The notes: generated by a model not told the origin, from the sequence alone. DNA of 46,667 nt from Arthrobacter sp. AZCC_0090 (GCF_014207375.1 NZ_JACHEE010000022.1:1-46667); one strand, 5' to 3'; shown: positions 15,217 through 23,780, counted from the first letter of the stretch. A program made the numbers and translations.

Positions 15217-15893
15217 ACGCTCTGATATCCACTACCGAAGCCGTCGAGCAGGAAGGCCTCCTCGACAGGATCCGGAGGCTCGTCCTGGGCGGCGAGTTCC
15301 CGCCCGGCGCGCTCCTGCCCGAGGCTTACCTCGCCCAGGAGTTCGAGGTCAGCCGGACTCCTGTTCGGGAGGCGCTTAAACAACTCCAGCAAGAAGGGCT
15401 GGTGGAAATCCGCCCGAAGGTCGGAACCTTCGTGCGGGAGCCCACCCGTCGGGAGATCGTCGAACTCTTCCAGCTCAAGGAATCCTTGGAGGGCTTGGCC
15501 GCATCGCTGCTGGCCCGGCGCGGGGAGGCCTCCGAGCTGTCGGTGCTCCGACGGAACCTCCAGGACTCCGACGAGGCAGTCCTCACGGGAGACAAGGAGG
15601 CCTATGCCCGGCTCGTCCACGAATTCCACTGGACGATTGTCCGCGGCTCGGACAACCTCAAGCTTTACGAACACTATGAACGGCTCATGAACCAGCTGGC
15701 GTACCAGAGGCTCGTAGTGCGCACCGTCGAACACCCGGGCCGGATCGCCGCCTCCACCCGGGAGCACCATGCAGTCCTCGAAATGATTGAGCACAAGGAC
15801 CCCTTCGGCGCGGAAGCGGCCATGCGGAACCACGTATACGCTACGTCCCGCGAAGCCCTGAACCCCGACCCTGCGTTGGAACGCCGGAACTAA
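15210..15893 (+). CDS. GntR-family regulator, FCD (FadR-like) subfamily
   Basis: Regulator of the degradation cluster, 227 residues. N-terminal winged helix (about 15-80): LLDRIRRLVLGGEFPPGALL, EAYLAQEFEVSRTPVREALK with the classic S-R-T-P-V-R-E-A recognition helix, LVEIRPKVGTFVRE. C-terminal FCD ligand-binding domain (about 90-215) with the metal-site-type residues D/H (LVHEFHWTIV, REHHAVLEMI, AMRNHVYAT). It sits at the junction of the two divergent arms, and its probable operator lies over its own promoter. The effector is probably the substrate or an acidic intermediate. Confidence 0.9.
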   Translation: MQDALISTTEAVEQEGLLDRIRRLVLGGEFPPGALLPEAYLAQEFEVSRTPVREALKQLQQEGLVEIRPKVGTFVREPTRREIVELFQLKESLEGLAASLLARRGEASELSVLRRNLQDSDEAVLTGDKEAYARLVHEFHWTIVRGSDNLKLYEHYERLMNQLAYQRLVVRTVEHPGRIAASTREHHAVLEMIEHKDPFGAEAAMRNHVYATSREALNPDPALERRN

Positions 15894-15917
15894 CAGATGA
15901 CAACACGAGAGGAAGCC

Positions 15918-16022
15918 ATGCGTTTCTCCATTATTAAAGAGCTGCAGCGTGCAGTGGGGCTCGTCTCCCGGAAGGTCATGCCCCGGTTCGCCAGTCAACC
16001 CGCCCTGGCCGGTACCAAGTGA
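15918..16022 (+). CDS. 34-aa micro-ORF coupled to the first DUF1185 gene
   Basis: ATG 15918 follows GAGAGGAAGCC. The frame MRFSIIKELQRAVGLVSRK... ends in TGA at 16020-16022, overlapping the next ATG by one base (TGATG). It may be a leader that delivers ribosomes to the DUF1185 gene, which has no clear ribosome-binding site of its own, or the shortened remnant of a longer gene; its first residues MRFS resemble the start of the LLM monooxygenase downstream (MRFSLF). No known domain. Confidence 0.45.
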   Translation: MRFSIIKELQRAVGLVSRKVMPRFASQPALAGTK

Positions 16023-16630
16023 TGAGCGACCAGGGCTGCGGTATCCGCAAGATCGTCTATTACAGCGAGGAGTTCCTCCTCGAAAACGGGTCTGCCCCGG
16101 CTGTGCCCGCAGTCCGTGCTACGGCGGCCGCCGTCGTCGCAAATCCCTGGCTGGGCGGAAAGCCAAGCGATGACCTGTCCGCGGAAGTGGTCCAGTTTGC
16201 CCCCGTTCTCGCCCGGAAACTCACTGACGTCCTCATTGCCGGGCTAGGTGGCGTGGATGCCATCCAGGCCTTCGGCAAGGCAGCGATCGTGGGCACGGGC
16301 GGTGAGATCGAGCACGGCGCTGCGCTCATTCACACTCCGTTTTTCGGCAACCTCGTCCGCGAGTATTTCGAAGGCGAATCGATCATCTGCTTCGCAGATG
16401 ACCGGGGCGACGCCGGCAGCACTCTCGTCGTGCCCCTTTGGCATAAAAACGCTGCCGCAACCCGCTCGCACTACCAGACCATCACCACGCGGATCGGTGA
16501 CGCTCCCCTGCCAGGCGAGATCGTCGTCGTACTCGGCGCATCCACCGGGCCCCGCCCCCATTCGCGTATCGGGGACCGCCTCACCGACCCGATCGTTAAA
16601 GCAGACACACTAGGAGAATTGATTTCATGA
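16022..16630 (+). CDS. DUF1185 (amino acid synthesis family) protein, copy 1
   Basis: 202 residues, PF06684-type. Seen: IRKIVYYSEEFLLENG, AATAAAVVANPWLGG-like N-terminal block (AVRATAAAVVANPWLGGKPS), FGKAAIVGTGGEIEHGAALIH, TPFFGNLVRE and the closing DAPLPGEIVVVLGASTGPRP. The family has a chorismate-mutase/YjgF-like fold and no firmly assigned reaction; members often sit in degradation clusters with hydrolases and dehydrogenases. Start chosen at ATG 16022 (TGATG coupling); GTG 16019 would add one residue. The next gene is a paralogue, overlapping by ATGA (16627-16630), so the two are probably made in equal amounts and may form a heteromer. The tail after GPRP (about 20 residues) is not shared with copy 2. 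Confidence 0.85.
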   Translation: MSDQGCGIRKIVYYSEEFLLENGSAPAVPAVRATAAAVVANPWLGGKPSDDLSAEVVQFAPVLARKLTDVLIAGLGGVDAIQAFGKAAIVGTGGEIEHGAALIHTPFFGNLVREYFEGESIICFADDRGDAGSTLVVPLWHKNAAATRSHYQTITTRIGDAPLPGEIVVVLGASTGPRPHSRIGDRLTDPIVKADTLGELIS

Positions 16631-17181
16631 GCATCCGCAAGATCGTCACCTTCACCGAAGACGTACTCATCGAAGGCGGACGGGAGGTCGCACCCTCCGC
16701 GCGTGTCGCCGTCGTCGCGGCCATTGTCAAAAACCCCTGGGCCGGCCAGGGCTTCGTCGAGGACCTCTCCGCAGGAATCGACGCTAACGCCTCCGACATC
16801 GGGGCGCTGCTTGCCCCCCGCGTGCTCGAAGCTCTCGGCGCCCCCGCCCAAGCGTACGGCAAGGCCGCAATCGTCGGCCTGAACGGTGAAATCGAACACG
16901 GTTCCGGCCTCATCCACACCCTTGCCTTCGGAAACCACTTCCGTGACGCAGCCAACGCCACAACGCTCCTGCCAGCCGTGGAAAAGCGTGGGCCCGCCGG
17001 GGTTGTCTTCGACATTCCCCTCAAGCACATCACGGACGCGACCATCCGCTCCCACCATCAGAGCATCGAGGTCCGCATCAATGACGCACCCCACGCAGAT
17101 GAAATCGTGATCGCCCTCGCCGCCGCTTCCCAGGGACGCCCGCAGCAACGCCTCGCGGCGTTCGCCACCGAAACGAAGTAG
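16627..17181 (+). CDS. DUF1185 (amino acid synthesis family) protein, copy 2
   Basis: 184 residues, paralogous to the preceding gene along its whole length: MSIRKIVTFTEDVLIEGG, AAIVKNPWAGQGFVEDLSAG, YGKAAIVGLNGEIEHGSGLIH, TLAFGNHFRD, RSHHQSIEVRINDAPHADEI. The GKAAIVG...GEIEHG...LIHT block and the R-S-H-x-Q-x-I...R-I-x-D-A-P block are the most conserved parts and probably line the active site. Same uncertain function as copy 1. Directly followed by the alpha/beta hydrolase (TAG 17181, GTG 17182). Confidence 0.86.
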   Translation: MSIRKIVTFTEDVLIEGGREVAPSARVAVVAAIVKNPWAGQGFVEDLSAGIDANASDIGALLAPRVLEALGAPAQAYGKAAIVGLNGEIEHGSGLIHTLAFGNHFRDAANATTLLPAVEKRGPAGVVFDIPLKHITDATIRSHHQSIEVRINDAPHADEIVIALAAASQGRPQQRLAAFATETK

Positions 17182-17931
17182 GTGACCGCCGTCGTGAGCC
17201 GCGTCCGCATAGCACTGATCCACGGCGTCGGCCTCGACGGCTCGATGTGGGGGCCAGTGCGCGAATTCCTTGAGCCGGAATACGACGTCCAGGTTCTCGA
17301 ACTCCTCGGGCATGGACAGCGACAAAAAGCCCCCGAAGGCGTCACGCTTGGCGAGCTTGCCGCAGACGTGGCGGAGCGCCTCGAACCGGGCACCCATGTT
17401 GTCGGCTTCTCGTTGGGCGCCCTGGTAGCGCAGCATCTGGCCCGGTTCCGGCCCGACCTCGTCGCCTCCCTGGTTTCGCTCGGATCCGTGTGTGCCCGGA
17501 CCCCGGATGAGCACACTGCGGTGATGATGCGGCTGGCCGCAGCGCAATCGGACTTCGCCGCAACGGTGGAGGCATCAATCCGCCGTTGGTACCCAGAAGG
17601 CACCCCCGTCCCGGCGGAACAAGTCGAGGCCACACGCAGGGTGCTGCAGCGCAACGACCCGCAATCGTTCGTTGCCTGCTACCGCGTGTTCGCAACCGCA
17701 GACGCGGAAATAGCGCCCGAACTCTCCCGGATCACCGTTCCCTCCTATGCAGTGACCGGTGCGCTGGACCCCGGGTCGACGCCGGAGATGAGCGCCCGGC
17801 TGGCCGCGGCCATACCCGGCAGCACCTACTCCGTCATCAGCGGGGCCAGGCACATGATGCCGGTAGAACGTCCCCAAGAGCTCGCCACCGCTCTCATCGC
17901 ATTCATCAAGGAGCATTCACATGTCCACTGA
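17182..17931 (+). CDS. Alpha/beta-fold hydrolase (enol-lactonase-like)
   Basis: 249 residues from GTG 17182, immediately after the previous stop; a second in-frame GTG at 17197 is possible. Seen: IALIHGVGLDGSMWGPVREFL with the oxyanion H-G, nucleophile Ser77 in GFSLG, the acid in VTGALDPGST and catalytic His in GARHMMPVERP. This is the pattern of 3-oxoadipate enol-lactonase-like hydrolases. In this operon it is a candidate for hydrolysing an ester, lactone or amide formed after ring cleavage. It overlaps the next gene by 11 bp (17921-17931). Confidence 0.85.
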   Translation: MTAVVSRVRIALIHGVGLDGSMWGPVREFLEPEYDVQVLELLGHGQRQKAPEGVTLGELAADVAERLEPGTHVVGFSLGALVAQHLARFRPDLVASLVSLGSVCARTPDEHTAVMMRLAAAQSDFAATVEASIRRWYPEGTPVPAEQVEATRRVLQRNDPQSFVACYRVFATADAEIAPELSRITVPSYAVTGALDPGSTPEMSARLAAAIPGSTYSVISGARHMMPVERPQELATALIAFIKEHSHVH

Positions 17932-19408
17932 TCGCCGCTACGAACACTTCATCAACGGGGAGTGGATGCCGCCGTCCTCCGGGGATTACTTCGAAAGCAC
18001 CAACCCGGCGACCCTGGACGTGCTGTATCGGGCCGCTCGCGGCAACGAAGCCGACGTCGCCCGGGCAGTGTCTGCCGCGGCGGCAGCCTTCGAAAATCCT
18101 GCATGGCGGGACCTCAGCCAGACAAAACGCGGGCACTTGCTGCGCCGCTTGGGCGACCTCGTGGGCGAGCACGCCGAGGAACTCGCCCGGATGGAGTCCG
18201 AAGACAACGGCAAGCTCCTGCGGGAAATGCGCGCCCAGCTCGCCGCAATGCCCGAGTATTACTACTACTATGCCGGGCTGGCTGACAAGATACAGGGCGA
18301 CACTATCCCGGGCTCCAGCAAAGCAATGCTGAACTACACCCTCCGCGAACCGCTCGGGGTGGTGGGTGCCATCACCCCGTGGAACTCTCCCTTGACGCTG
18401 ACCACAAGCAAGCTCGCCCCGGCCCTTGCGACCGGCAACACCATCGTGATCAAGCCCTCCGAGTACACCTCGGCAACGGTGCTGCGCTTGGCGGCGCTGG
18501 CCGACGAAGCCGGCTTCCCGCCCGGTGTCATCAATGTGGTCACCGGCTTCGGAGCAGAAGCCGGAGCGGCCCTGGTCGATGACCGCCGCCTGGCCAAAAT
18601 CTCGTTCACCGGCAGCACCGCCACGGGCGCCCGCATTGCTTCCTCTACCGCGTCCCGCTTCATCGGTTCGACGCTGGAACTGGGCGGCAAATCACCGAAC
18701 ATTGTCTTCGCCGATGCCGACGTCGCCAATGCCTCGATGGGAGTGGTGGCCGGCATCTTCGCCGCGGCCGGCCAGACCTGCATCGCCGGCAGCCGCGTGT
18801 TCGCCCACAAGGCCGTTTACGACGAACTGCTGGAGCGTGTCGCCAACCGTGCCCGCAGCATCGTGATCGGAGATCCGCTCCTTGACGCCACCGAGCTGGG
18901 GCCGCTGGCCTTCCAGGACCAGCGGGACAAGGTCGCCGGCTACGTCGATCTCGGCGTCTCCGAAGGTGCCACTGTCCTCACCGGCGGCGGCCGGCCCAAC
19001 ATCGGGCTCGGCGGCTACTTCTTCGAACCTACAGTCCTCACCGACGTCGACAATTCCATGCGCGTGGTCAGGGAGGAGATCTTCGGCCCTGTCGCAGCCA
19101 TCATGCCGTTTGAAACAGAGGAGGAAGTGCTCCGACTGGCAAACGACACCAGTTACGGGCTGGCCGCCGGAATCTGGACGACCAACCTTGCCAGGGCCCA
19201 CCGAATGGCCAGCCGCCTGGAAGCAGGCACGATCTGGGTCAACACCTACCGCACGATGTCTCCCCAATCACCGCGGGAGGGCTTCAAGACCAGCGGGGTC
19301 GGCGTCGAACACGGCATGGAGAGCATCCGCGAATACACCAGGCTCAAGAGCGTCTGGATCAACACGGACGAATCCCCTATTGCCGACCCTTTCATCATGA
19401 GGAGCTGA
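17921..19408 (+). CDS. NAD(P)-dependent aldehyde dehydrogenase
   Basis: 495 residues, classical ALDH. Seen: HFINGEWMPPSSGDYFESTNPAT start block, ITPWNSPLTLTTSKLAPALA, VIKPSEYTSA, FTGSTATGARIA, catalytic Glu253 in LELGGKSP and Cys287 in GQTCIAGSR, EEIFGPVAAIMPF. All catalytic residues are present, unlike the SSDH-type gene on the other arm, which has Asp at the Glu position. It shares the operon with the hydrolase and monooxygenase, so its aldehyde is probably produced by ring opening (a formamide- or semialdehyde-type intermediate). The exact substrate cannot be told. Confidence 0.9.
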   Translation: MSTDRRYEHFINGEWMPPSSGDYFESTNPATLDVLYRAARGNEADVARAVSAAAAAFENPAWRDLSQTKRGHLLRRLGDLVGEHAEELARMESEDNGKLLREMRAQLAAMPEYYYYYAGLADKIQGDTIPGSSKAMLNYTLREPLGVVGAITPWNSPLTLTTSKLAPALATGNTIVIKPSEYTSATVLRLAALADEAGFPPGVINVVTGFGAEAGAALVDDRRLAKISFTGSTATGARIASSTASRFIGSTLELGGKSPNIVFADADVANASMGVVAGIFAAAGQTCIAGSRVFAHKAVYDELLERVANRARSIVIGDPLLDATELGPLAFQDQRDKVAGYVDLGVSEGATVLTGGGRPNIGLGGYFFEPTVLTDVDNSMRVVREEIFGPVAAIMPFETEEEVLRLANDTSYGLAAGIWTTNLARAHRMASRLEAGTIWVNTYRTMSPQSPREGFKTSGVGVEHGMESIREYTRLKSVWINTDESPIADPFIMRS

Positions 19409-19410
19409 CC

Positions 19411-19455
19411 ATGCCCCTCCTCAACCAGCCTGCTGCGTCGGTTCGTCCTGCGTAG
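19411..19455 (+). CDS. 14-aa micro-ORF between dehydrogenase and tautomerase
   Basis: GAGGAG then CTGACC lead into ATG 19411, one of the best ribosome-binding sites in the operon, but the frame (MPLLNQPAASVRPA) stops after 14 codons at 19455, 15 bp before the tautomerase start. It may be a translational relay or a relic of a duplicated tautomerase start (both begin MPL). Confidence 0.3.
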   Translation: MPLLNQPAASVRPA

Positions 19456-19470
19456 TTAAGGGAGCCCGTC

Positions 19471-19671
19471 ATGCCTCTTATCGAAGTATCCATCGCCCGG
19501 GGCCGCACCCCGGAGCAGCTCCGCGCGCTCATCCGCGAGCTTCACCGTGCCGCCGAAAGCTCGGTGGGCGCTGCACCCGAAAACACCACGGTTATCATCC
19601 GCGAAATCGAGCATGAACATTGGTCCCGCGGAAATCAAACCATCGCCGAACGCAACACTGCCGCCCAGTAA
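19471..19671 (+). CDS. 4-oxalocrotonate tautomerase-family enzyme
   Basis: 66 residues, the usual length for a small tautomerase subunit. It starts M-P-L-I-E-V-S-I; removal of Met exposes the catalytic N-terminal Pro. GRTPEQLRALIRELHRAAESS helix and NTTVIIREIEHEHWSRGNQ strand follow, with basic residues at the usual substrate positions. Works as a hexamer or pseudo-hexamer and interconverts keto and enol forms of an unsaturated acid. Ribosome-binding site GGGAG before ATG 19471. Its place in the operon implies that a dienol or enol intermediate occurs in the pathway. Confidence 0.85.
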   Translation: MPLIEVSIARGRTPEQLRALIRELHRAAESSVGAAPENTTVIIREIEHEHWSRGNQTIAERNTAAQ

Positions 19672-19728
19672 GCGGCACCCATCCAGCACGTGTCGGCGAA
19701 CGTCGCCGGTAGAACGAAGGAGTCACTA

Positions 19729-20796
19729 ATGCGCTTTTCCCTTTTCGCACATATGGAGCGCTGGGACGAAACCGTCTCACACCAGGAATGCTTCGAAAAC
19801 CTGACCGAGCTCGCGCTCATCGCTGAGGCCGGAGGCTTCAGCACCATCTGGATCGGTGAGCACCACTCGATGGAGTACACCATTTCTCCCAGCCCCATGC
19901 CCCAGCTCGCATACTTGGCGGCGCGCACGTCACGCATCCGCCTGGGTGCCGGAACGATCATCGCACCCTTCTGGAACCCGCTCCGCGTCGCCGGCGAGAC
20001 GGCGCTCCTGGACGTCATCAGCAACGGCCGGATGGAAGTGGGACTGGCACGAGGTGCTTACCAGTTCGAGTTCGACCGACTCACGGGCGGCATGTCCGCC
20101 GTCGATGGCGGCAAGCATTTGCGCGAACTGGTACCTGCCGTGCGTGCGCTCTGGCAAGGTGACTACGCCCACGACGGCGAGATCTGGCAGTTCCCGACCT
20201 CGACGAGCGTCCCGAAGCCCGTGCAAAAGCCGACGCCGCCCATGTGGATCGCCGCCCGTGATATCTCCTCACACGAGTTCGCGGTCGCAAACGGCTGCAA
20301 CGTGATGGTCACTCCCCTCATGAAGGGCGACGAAGAGGTCGAAGACCTTGCGCACAAATTCGACACCGCGGTTGAACACAACCCCGGAGTCCCCCGCCCC
20401 GACCTCATGGTGCTCCGCCACACCCATGTCCACCCCGCAGACGAGCCCGAGGGATGGCGGCGCCCTGCCGAGGGCATTCAGAAGTTCTACCGGACGTTTG
20501 ATGCCTGGTTCGGAAACAAGACCACTCCAAAGAACGGCTTCCTCGAACCGAGCCTGGCCGAGAAATTCGCCGACCGCCCGGAGTTCACCCCTGAATCCCT
20601 CCACAAGACCGCAATGATCGGGACGCCTGACGAGATCATCGAGCGCATCCGCCACTACGAGGCACTCGGCGTCGACGAGTTCAGCATCTGGTCCGACAAC
20701 AGCCTCACCCACGAGGAGAAGAAGCGCTCCCTGGAACTCTTCATCGAACACGTCATGCCGGCCTTCCAAGAGCAGCCCGTGTCCGCGGCACACTGA
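19729..20796 (+). CDS. LLM-class flavin-dependent monooxygenase
   Basis: 355 residues from ATG 19729 (AAGGAG 7 nt upstream; an in-frame GTG at 19690 is less likely). Bacterial-luciferase-like TIM barrel: MRFSLFAHMERWDE, GGFSTIWIGEHHSMEYTISP, TSRIRLGAGTIIAPFWNPLR, RMEVGLARGAYQFEFDRL, and a late IGTPDEIIERIRHYEALGVDEFSI. It needs reduced FMN or FAD from a partner; the SnoaL::flavin reductase at 14132-15070 is the obvious one. LLM enzymes of this branch insert oxygen next to C-N or C-C bonds, and RutA- and pyridine-monooxygenase-type members open nitrogen rings. In this cluster it is the likely first catabolic enzyme. Last gene of the operon. Confidence 0.9.
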   Translation: MRFSLFAHMERWDETVSHQECFENLTELALIAEAGGFSTIWIGEHHSMEYTISPSPMPQLAYLAARTSRIRLGAGTIIAPFWNPLRVAGETALLDVISNGRMEVGLARGAYQFEFDRLTGGMSAVDGGKHLRELVPAVRALWQGDYAHDGEIWQFPTSTSVPKPVQKPTPPMWIAARDISSHEFAVANGCNVMVTPLMKGDEEVEDLAHKFDTAVEHNPGVPRPDLMVLRHTHVHPADEPEGWRRPAEGIQKFYRTFDAWFGNKTTPKNGFLEPSLAEKFADRPEFTPESLHKTAMIGTPDEIIERIRHYEALGVDEFSIWSDNSLTHEEKKRSLELFIEHVMPAFQEQPVSAAH

Positions 20797-20965
20797 AGTC
20801 GGCCATCAGCATCCCGGAAGGCCGGCGATCCCGGTCCCCGGGTGCGCACCGCCTACTATCAATGCCCGCATAGGCGTAGCGTCTATTCAACGGAGTAAGC
20901 GATCGACGGGTTGACCCAGAGCCGCATAGCGCCGCGCCGGTCTTGAGCCGTTGAAGGAGGCGGGG

Positions 20966-23122
20966 ATGGCGGGATGGAATGCTGACACGGCAGCCGGGCC
21001 GGTGGGGTCCGGCACGGTTACCTTGGTGGAGGGTTCGTCCTTCTGTATTTCCTCGGCCAATGGAGACATCCATCCCGAGCATCCGCACGGTGTTTTCCAT
21101 GACGACACCCGCATTTTGTCCCGATGGAACCTCGCAATCAACGGCCAGTCCCTGGAGCCGCTGACGGCTGAGACGAAGGAACCCTACCGGGCTTTGTTCA
21201 TTGGCCGTGTTCCCCGCTCCGACGGGTACGCGGACAGCCCCATGATCGTGGAACGCCTGCGGGAAGTCAGCGCAGGGATCCTGGAGGAGATCACCCTCCG
21301 GAACTACTCCTCCGACAACGCCGAATGCGTTGTCACCCTCGGCGTCGAAGCCGACTTCGCGGATCTCTTCGAGGTAAAGGAGGCGCGCGTCCAGCGGCGC
21401 TGGGAAGAATCCCGCCACCCGGTCGGCGACTCCCTGACCATTAGGGCCGTCTGGCAGGACCTCCAGAAGGGTATCGTCGTCAAGGCCAGTGGCGCCGACG
21501 TCTCCCCGGAGGCCCTGAGCTACCGGCTGGTCGTCCCGCCGCACGGACACTGGAGCACCCGGGTGAGCGTGGTGCCCGTAGTCGACGGCGCCGCGCCGGT
21601 GGCATCGTTCGTTCGTCCGGCCGAGGGGGAGGTATCCCGTAGCGACCGCCGCCGCCAGGAGTGGGTGGAGAAGATTCCCAAACTGCATATGGGCAACCGT
21701 TCCGTCGAACGGACCCTGCGGCGCAGCTACGACGACCTGGGCGCGCTTCGCATTGAGGATCCCGCCCATCCGGAGCGGATCGTGGTGGCCGCCGGCGCTC
21801 CATGGTTCATGACGCTCTTCGGCCGGGACTCGCTCTGGGCTTCGGAAATGGCGCTCCCCGTGGACCCGTCCCTGGCGCTGGGCACCTTGCAGACCCTGGC
21901 CGACCGCCAAGGCAGCGTCGTGGATCCCGTGAGCGAGGAAGAGCCGGGAAAGATCCTGCACGAGGTCAGGCTCGGCGTCTCCAGCGGGCTCTCCCTGGGC
22001 GGCAAGTCCGTCTACTACGGCAGCGTCGACGCGACCCCGCAGTTCGTGATGACGCTCGGATCGGCGAGCCGCTGGGGTTTTGCCAAGGACACCATCGCCG
22101 CGCTGCTCCCCCACGCCGACCGCGCACTGGACTGGGTCCGCACGTACGGGGACAAGGACGGCGACGGGTTCGTCGAATATGAGCGCCTCAACGACCAGGG
22201 CCTCATCAACCAGGGCTGGAAGGACTCCTGGGACGGCATCAACTTCGCTGATGGCCAGCTGGCCGAACCCCCGATCGCGCTCTGCGAAGTCCAGGCCTTG
22301 GTCTACACCGCGCTACTGTCCCGGGCATGGATGGCGTACGACGCCGGCGACGCACCCTTGGCCGCCCGGCTCACCGGCGAAGCTGCGCAGTTGAAAAGAC
22401 GGTTCAACGAACAATTCTGGATGCCCGACCGCGGCTACTATGCCATCGCCCTGGACGGCAAGAAACGGCAGGTCGACGCGTGTGCGTCGAACATGGGGCA
22501 ATGCCTGTGGCACGGCATTATCGATGAGGACAAGGTACCACTGGTCGCCCAACGCCTCATGTCCCCCGAGATGTTCAGCGGCTGGGGAGTGCGAACCCTC
22601 GCGTCGGACATGGGCGCCTACAATCCCGCCAGCTACCACAACGGATCGGTCTGGCCGCACGACAACGCAATCATAGCCGTCGGCCTGATGCGCTACGGCT
22701 TCGTGAAAGAAGCACAGCGAATCTCCACCGCCCTCTTCGAGGCGGCCGATCACACCGACGGCAGGCTCCCCGAACTGTTCTGCGGCTTCAGCCGCGACCA
22801 AGTCACCGAGCCTGTCCCGTATCCAACAGCATGCTCACCCCAGGCCTGGGCAGCGACCACGCCGATCATGTTGGTGACGAGCCTGATGCGCTACGACGCC
22901 CACATTTCACGCGGCGGATTCTGGATGGACCCGGCACTCCCGGAATCATACGGCGACCTGCACATCACCAACGCGCCGATGGCGGGAAGCCGGATCACCA
23001 TCGACATCACAGGTTCCGGACCTTCCGTCCAAGGACTGCCCGAAGGAATCGTCTTCCACCGTGCCCACCGGCCATGGCTGACAGAACTGATGGAACAAGC
23101 CGGGCTGGGAGAGCCGGGCTAG
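20966..23122 (+). CDS. Amylo-alpha-1,6-glucosidase/glycogen-debranching-type glycosidase
   Basis: 718 residues from ATG 20966 (AGGAGG 6 nt upstream; TTG 20951 is in frame). The N-terminal domain (about 10-200) is the GDE_N_bis type: VEGSSFCISSANGDIHPEHPHGVFHDDTRILSRW, ITLRNYSSDNAECVVTLGVEADFADLFEVK. The C-terminal (alpha/alpha)6 barrel (about 270-680) has APWFMTLFGRDSLWASEMAL, the acidic NQGWKDSWDGINFADGQ and GVRTLASDMGAYNPASYHNGSVWPHDNA, as in MGH1-like and amylo-1,6-glucosidases. No signal peptide, so cytoplasmic. It probably works on glycogen or a plant-derived oligosaccharide. It stands alone, 170 bp after the catabolic operon and convergent with the XRE gene. Confidence 0.88.
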   Translation: MAGWNADTAAGPVGSGTVTLVEGSSFCISSANGDIHPEHPHGVFHDDTRILSRWNLAINGQSLEPLTAETKEPYRALFIGRVPRSDGYADSPMIVERLREVSAGILEEITLRNYSSDNAECVVTLGVEADFADLFEVKEARVQRRWEESRHPVGDSLTIRAVWQDLQKGIVVKASGADVSPEALSYRLVVPPHGHWSTRVSVVPVVDGAAPVASFVRPAEGEVSRSDRRRQEWVEKIPKLHMGNRSVERTLRRSYDDLGALRIEDPAHPERIVVAAGAPWFMTLFGRDSLWASEMALPVDPSLALGTLQTLADRQGSVVDPVSEEEPGKILHEVRLGVSSGLSLGGKSVYYGSVDATPQFVMTLGSASRWGFAKDTIAALLPHADRALDWVRTYGDKDGDGFVEYERLNDQGLINQGWKDSWDGINFADGQLAEPPIALCEVQALVYTALLSRAWMAYDAGDAPLAARLTGEAAQLKRRFNEQFWMPDRGYYAIALDGKKRQVDACASNMGQCLWHGIIDEDKVPLVAQRLMSPEMFSGWGVRTLASDMGAYNPASYHNGSVWPHDNAIIAVGLMRYGFVKEAQRISTALFEAADHTDGRLPELFCGFSRDQVTEPVPYPTACSPQAWAATTPIMLVTSLMRYDAHISRGGFWMDPALPESYGDLHITNAPMAGSRITIDITGSGPSVQGLPEGIVFHRAHRPWLTELMEQAGLGEPG

Positions 23123-23141
23123 CGCCGCCGTCCGAGCGTCG

Positions 23142-23780
23142 CTATTTAGCGGAGATGGCCAGGAACCTGATGGGCAGTTCCATCAGCTCCAGCGGACCAT
23201 GCGGCCCTTCGCCGTCGAGAAGAAGCGAGTCCCCGGCCTCCATCGTGTACTCGTAGGCGCCGTGGCCGTAGACCATCTTGCCGGAGAGCATGTAGATGAA
23301 TTCCGTGCCGGGGTGCTGGAACAACGGAAAGACATCCGAGGCGTCCGTCAGCGTCACCAGCGTGGGCTCGAGGGCGTCCGTACGGCCCTTGAGGGTACCC
23401 AGGACGCGGTATTCGTGCCCGTGCTGGGTTCCGCTGCGCACGGTCAGGCTGCCTTCACCGTTCCTGGTGAAAGTTGCATCCCTGTCGGTGTCCGCGCCCC
23501 GGAACAACGCCGTGACAGGGATGTTCAGACCGTCCGCCAGACGCTGCAGCGATGTCAGGGAACAGGAGGTACTAGCCGACTCGATCTTGGAGATCATCGC
23601 CTTGGAGAGGCCGGTCCTGGCGGCGAGTTCGGCCGCCGAGAGTCCCTGGGCCGAGCGGTAGCGGCGGAGCTGCCCGGCGATGACGCGTTCAAGTTTGCCG
23701 GGTGCGTCCGGGCCGTCGGTGCCTGCCGAACGCTGGGTTTCCGCGGGCAGGTTCGTGTGGCTGGTTGCGGGACTGGTCAT
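23142..23780 (-). CDS. XRE-family regulator with C-terminal cupin
   Basis: 212 residues. HTH at about 30-90 (IAGQLRRYRSAQGLSAAELA, RTGLSKAMISKIESASTSCS, LADGLNIPVTALF), then a small cupin domain at about 120-212 (FQHPGTEFIYMLSGKMVYG, GDSLLLDGEGPHGPLEL). This is the PuuR-like layout, in which the cupin senses a small metabolite. It is the last gene of the operon that begins with the glutamine-synthetase-like ligase, 47 bp after the amidohydrolase, so it probably regulates that operon. Convergent with the glycosidase, 19 bp apart. Confidence 0.87.
   Translation of the reverse strand: MTSPATSHTNLPAETQRSAGTDGPDAPGKLERVIAGQLRRYRSAQGLSAAELAARTGLSKAMISKIESASTSCSLTSLQRLADGLNIPVTALFRGADTDRDATFTRNGEGSLTVRSGTQHGHEYRVLGTLKGRTDALEPTLVTLTDASDVFPLFQHPGTEFIYMLSGKMVYGHGAYEYTMEAGDSLLLDGEGPHGPLELMELPIRFLAISAK

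Noticed and set aside
16471..17547. 358-codon minus-strand frame
   Set aside because: Antisense to DUF1185 copy 2 and the hydrolase; composition random-looking.
20753..22114. 453-codon open frame on the minus strand
   Set aside because: Fully antisense to the glycosidase gene, whose motifs are clear; long antisense frames are expected at this GC content.
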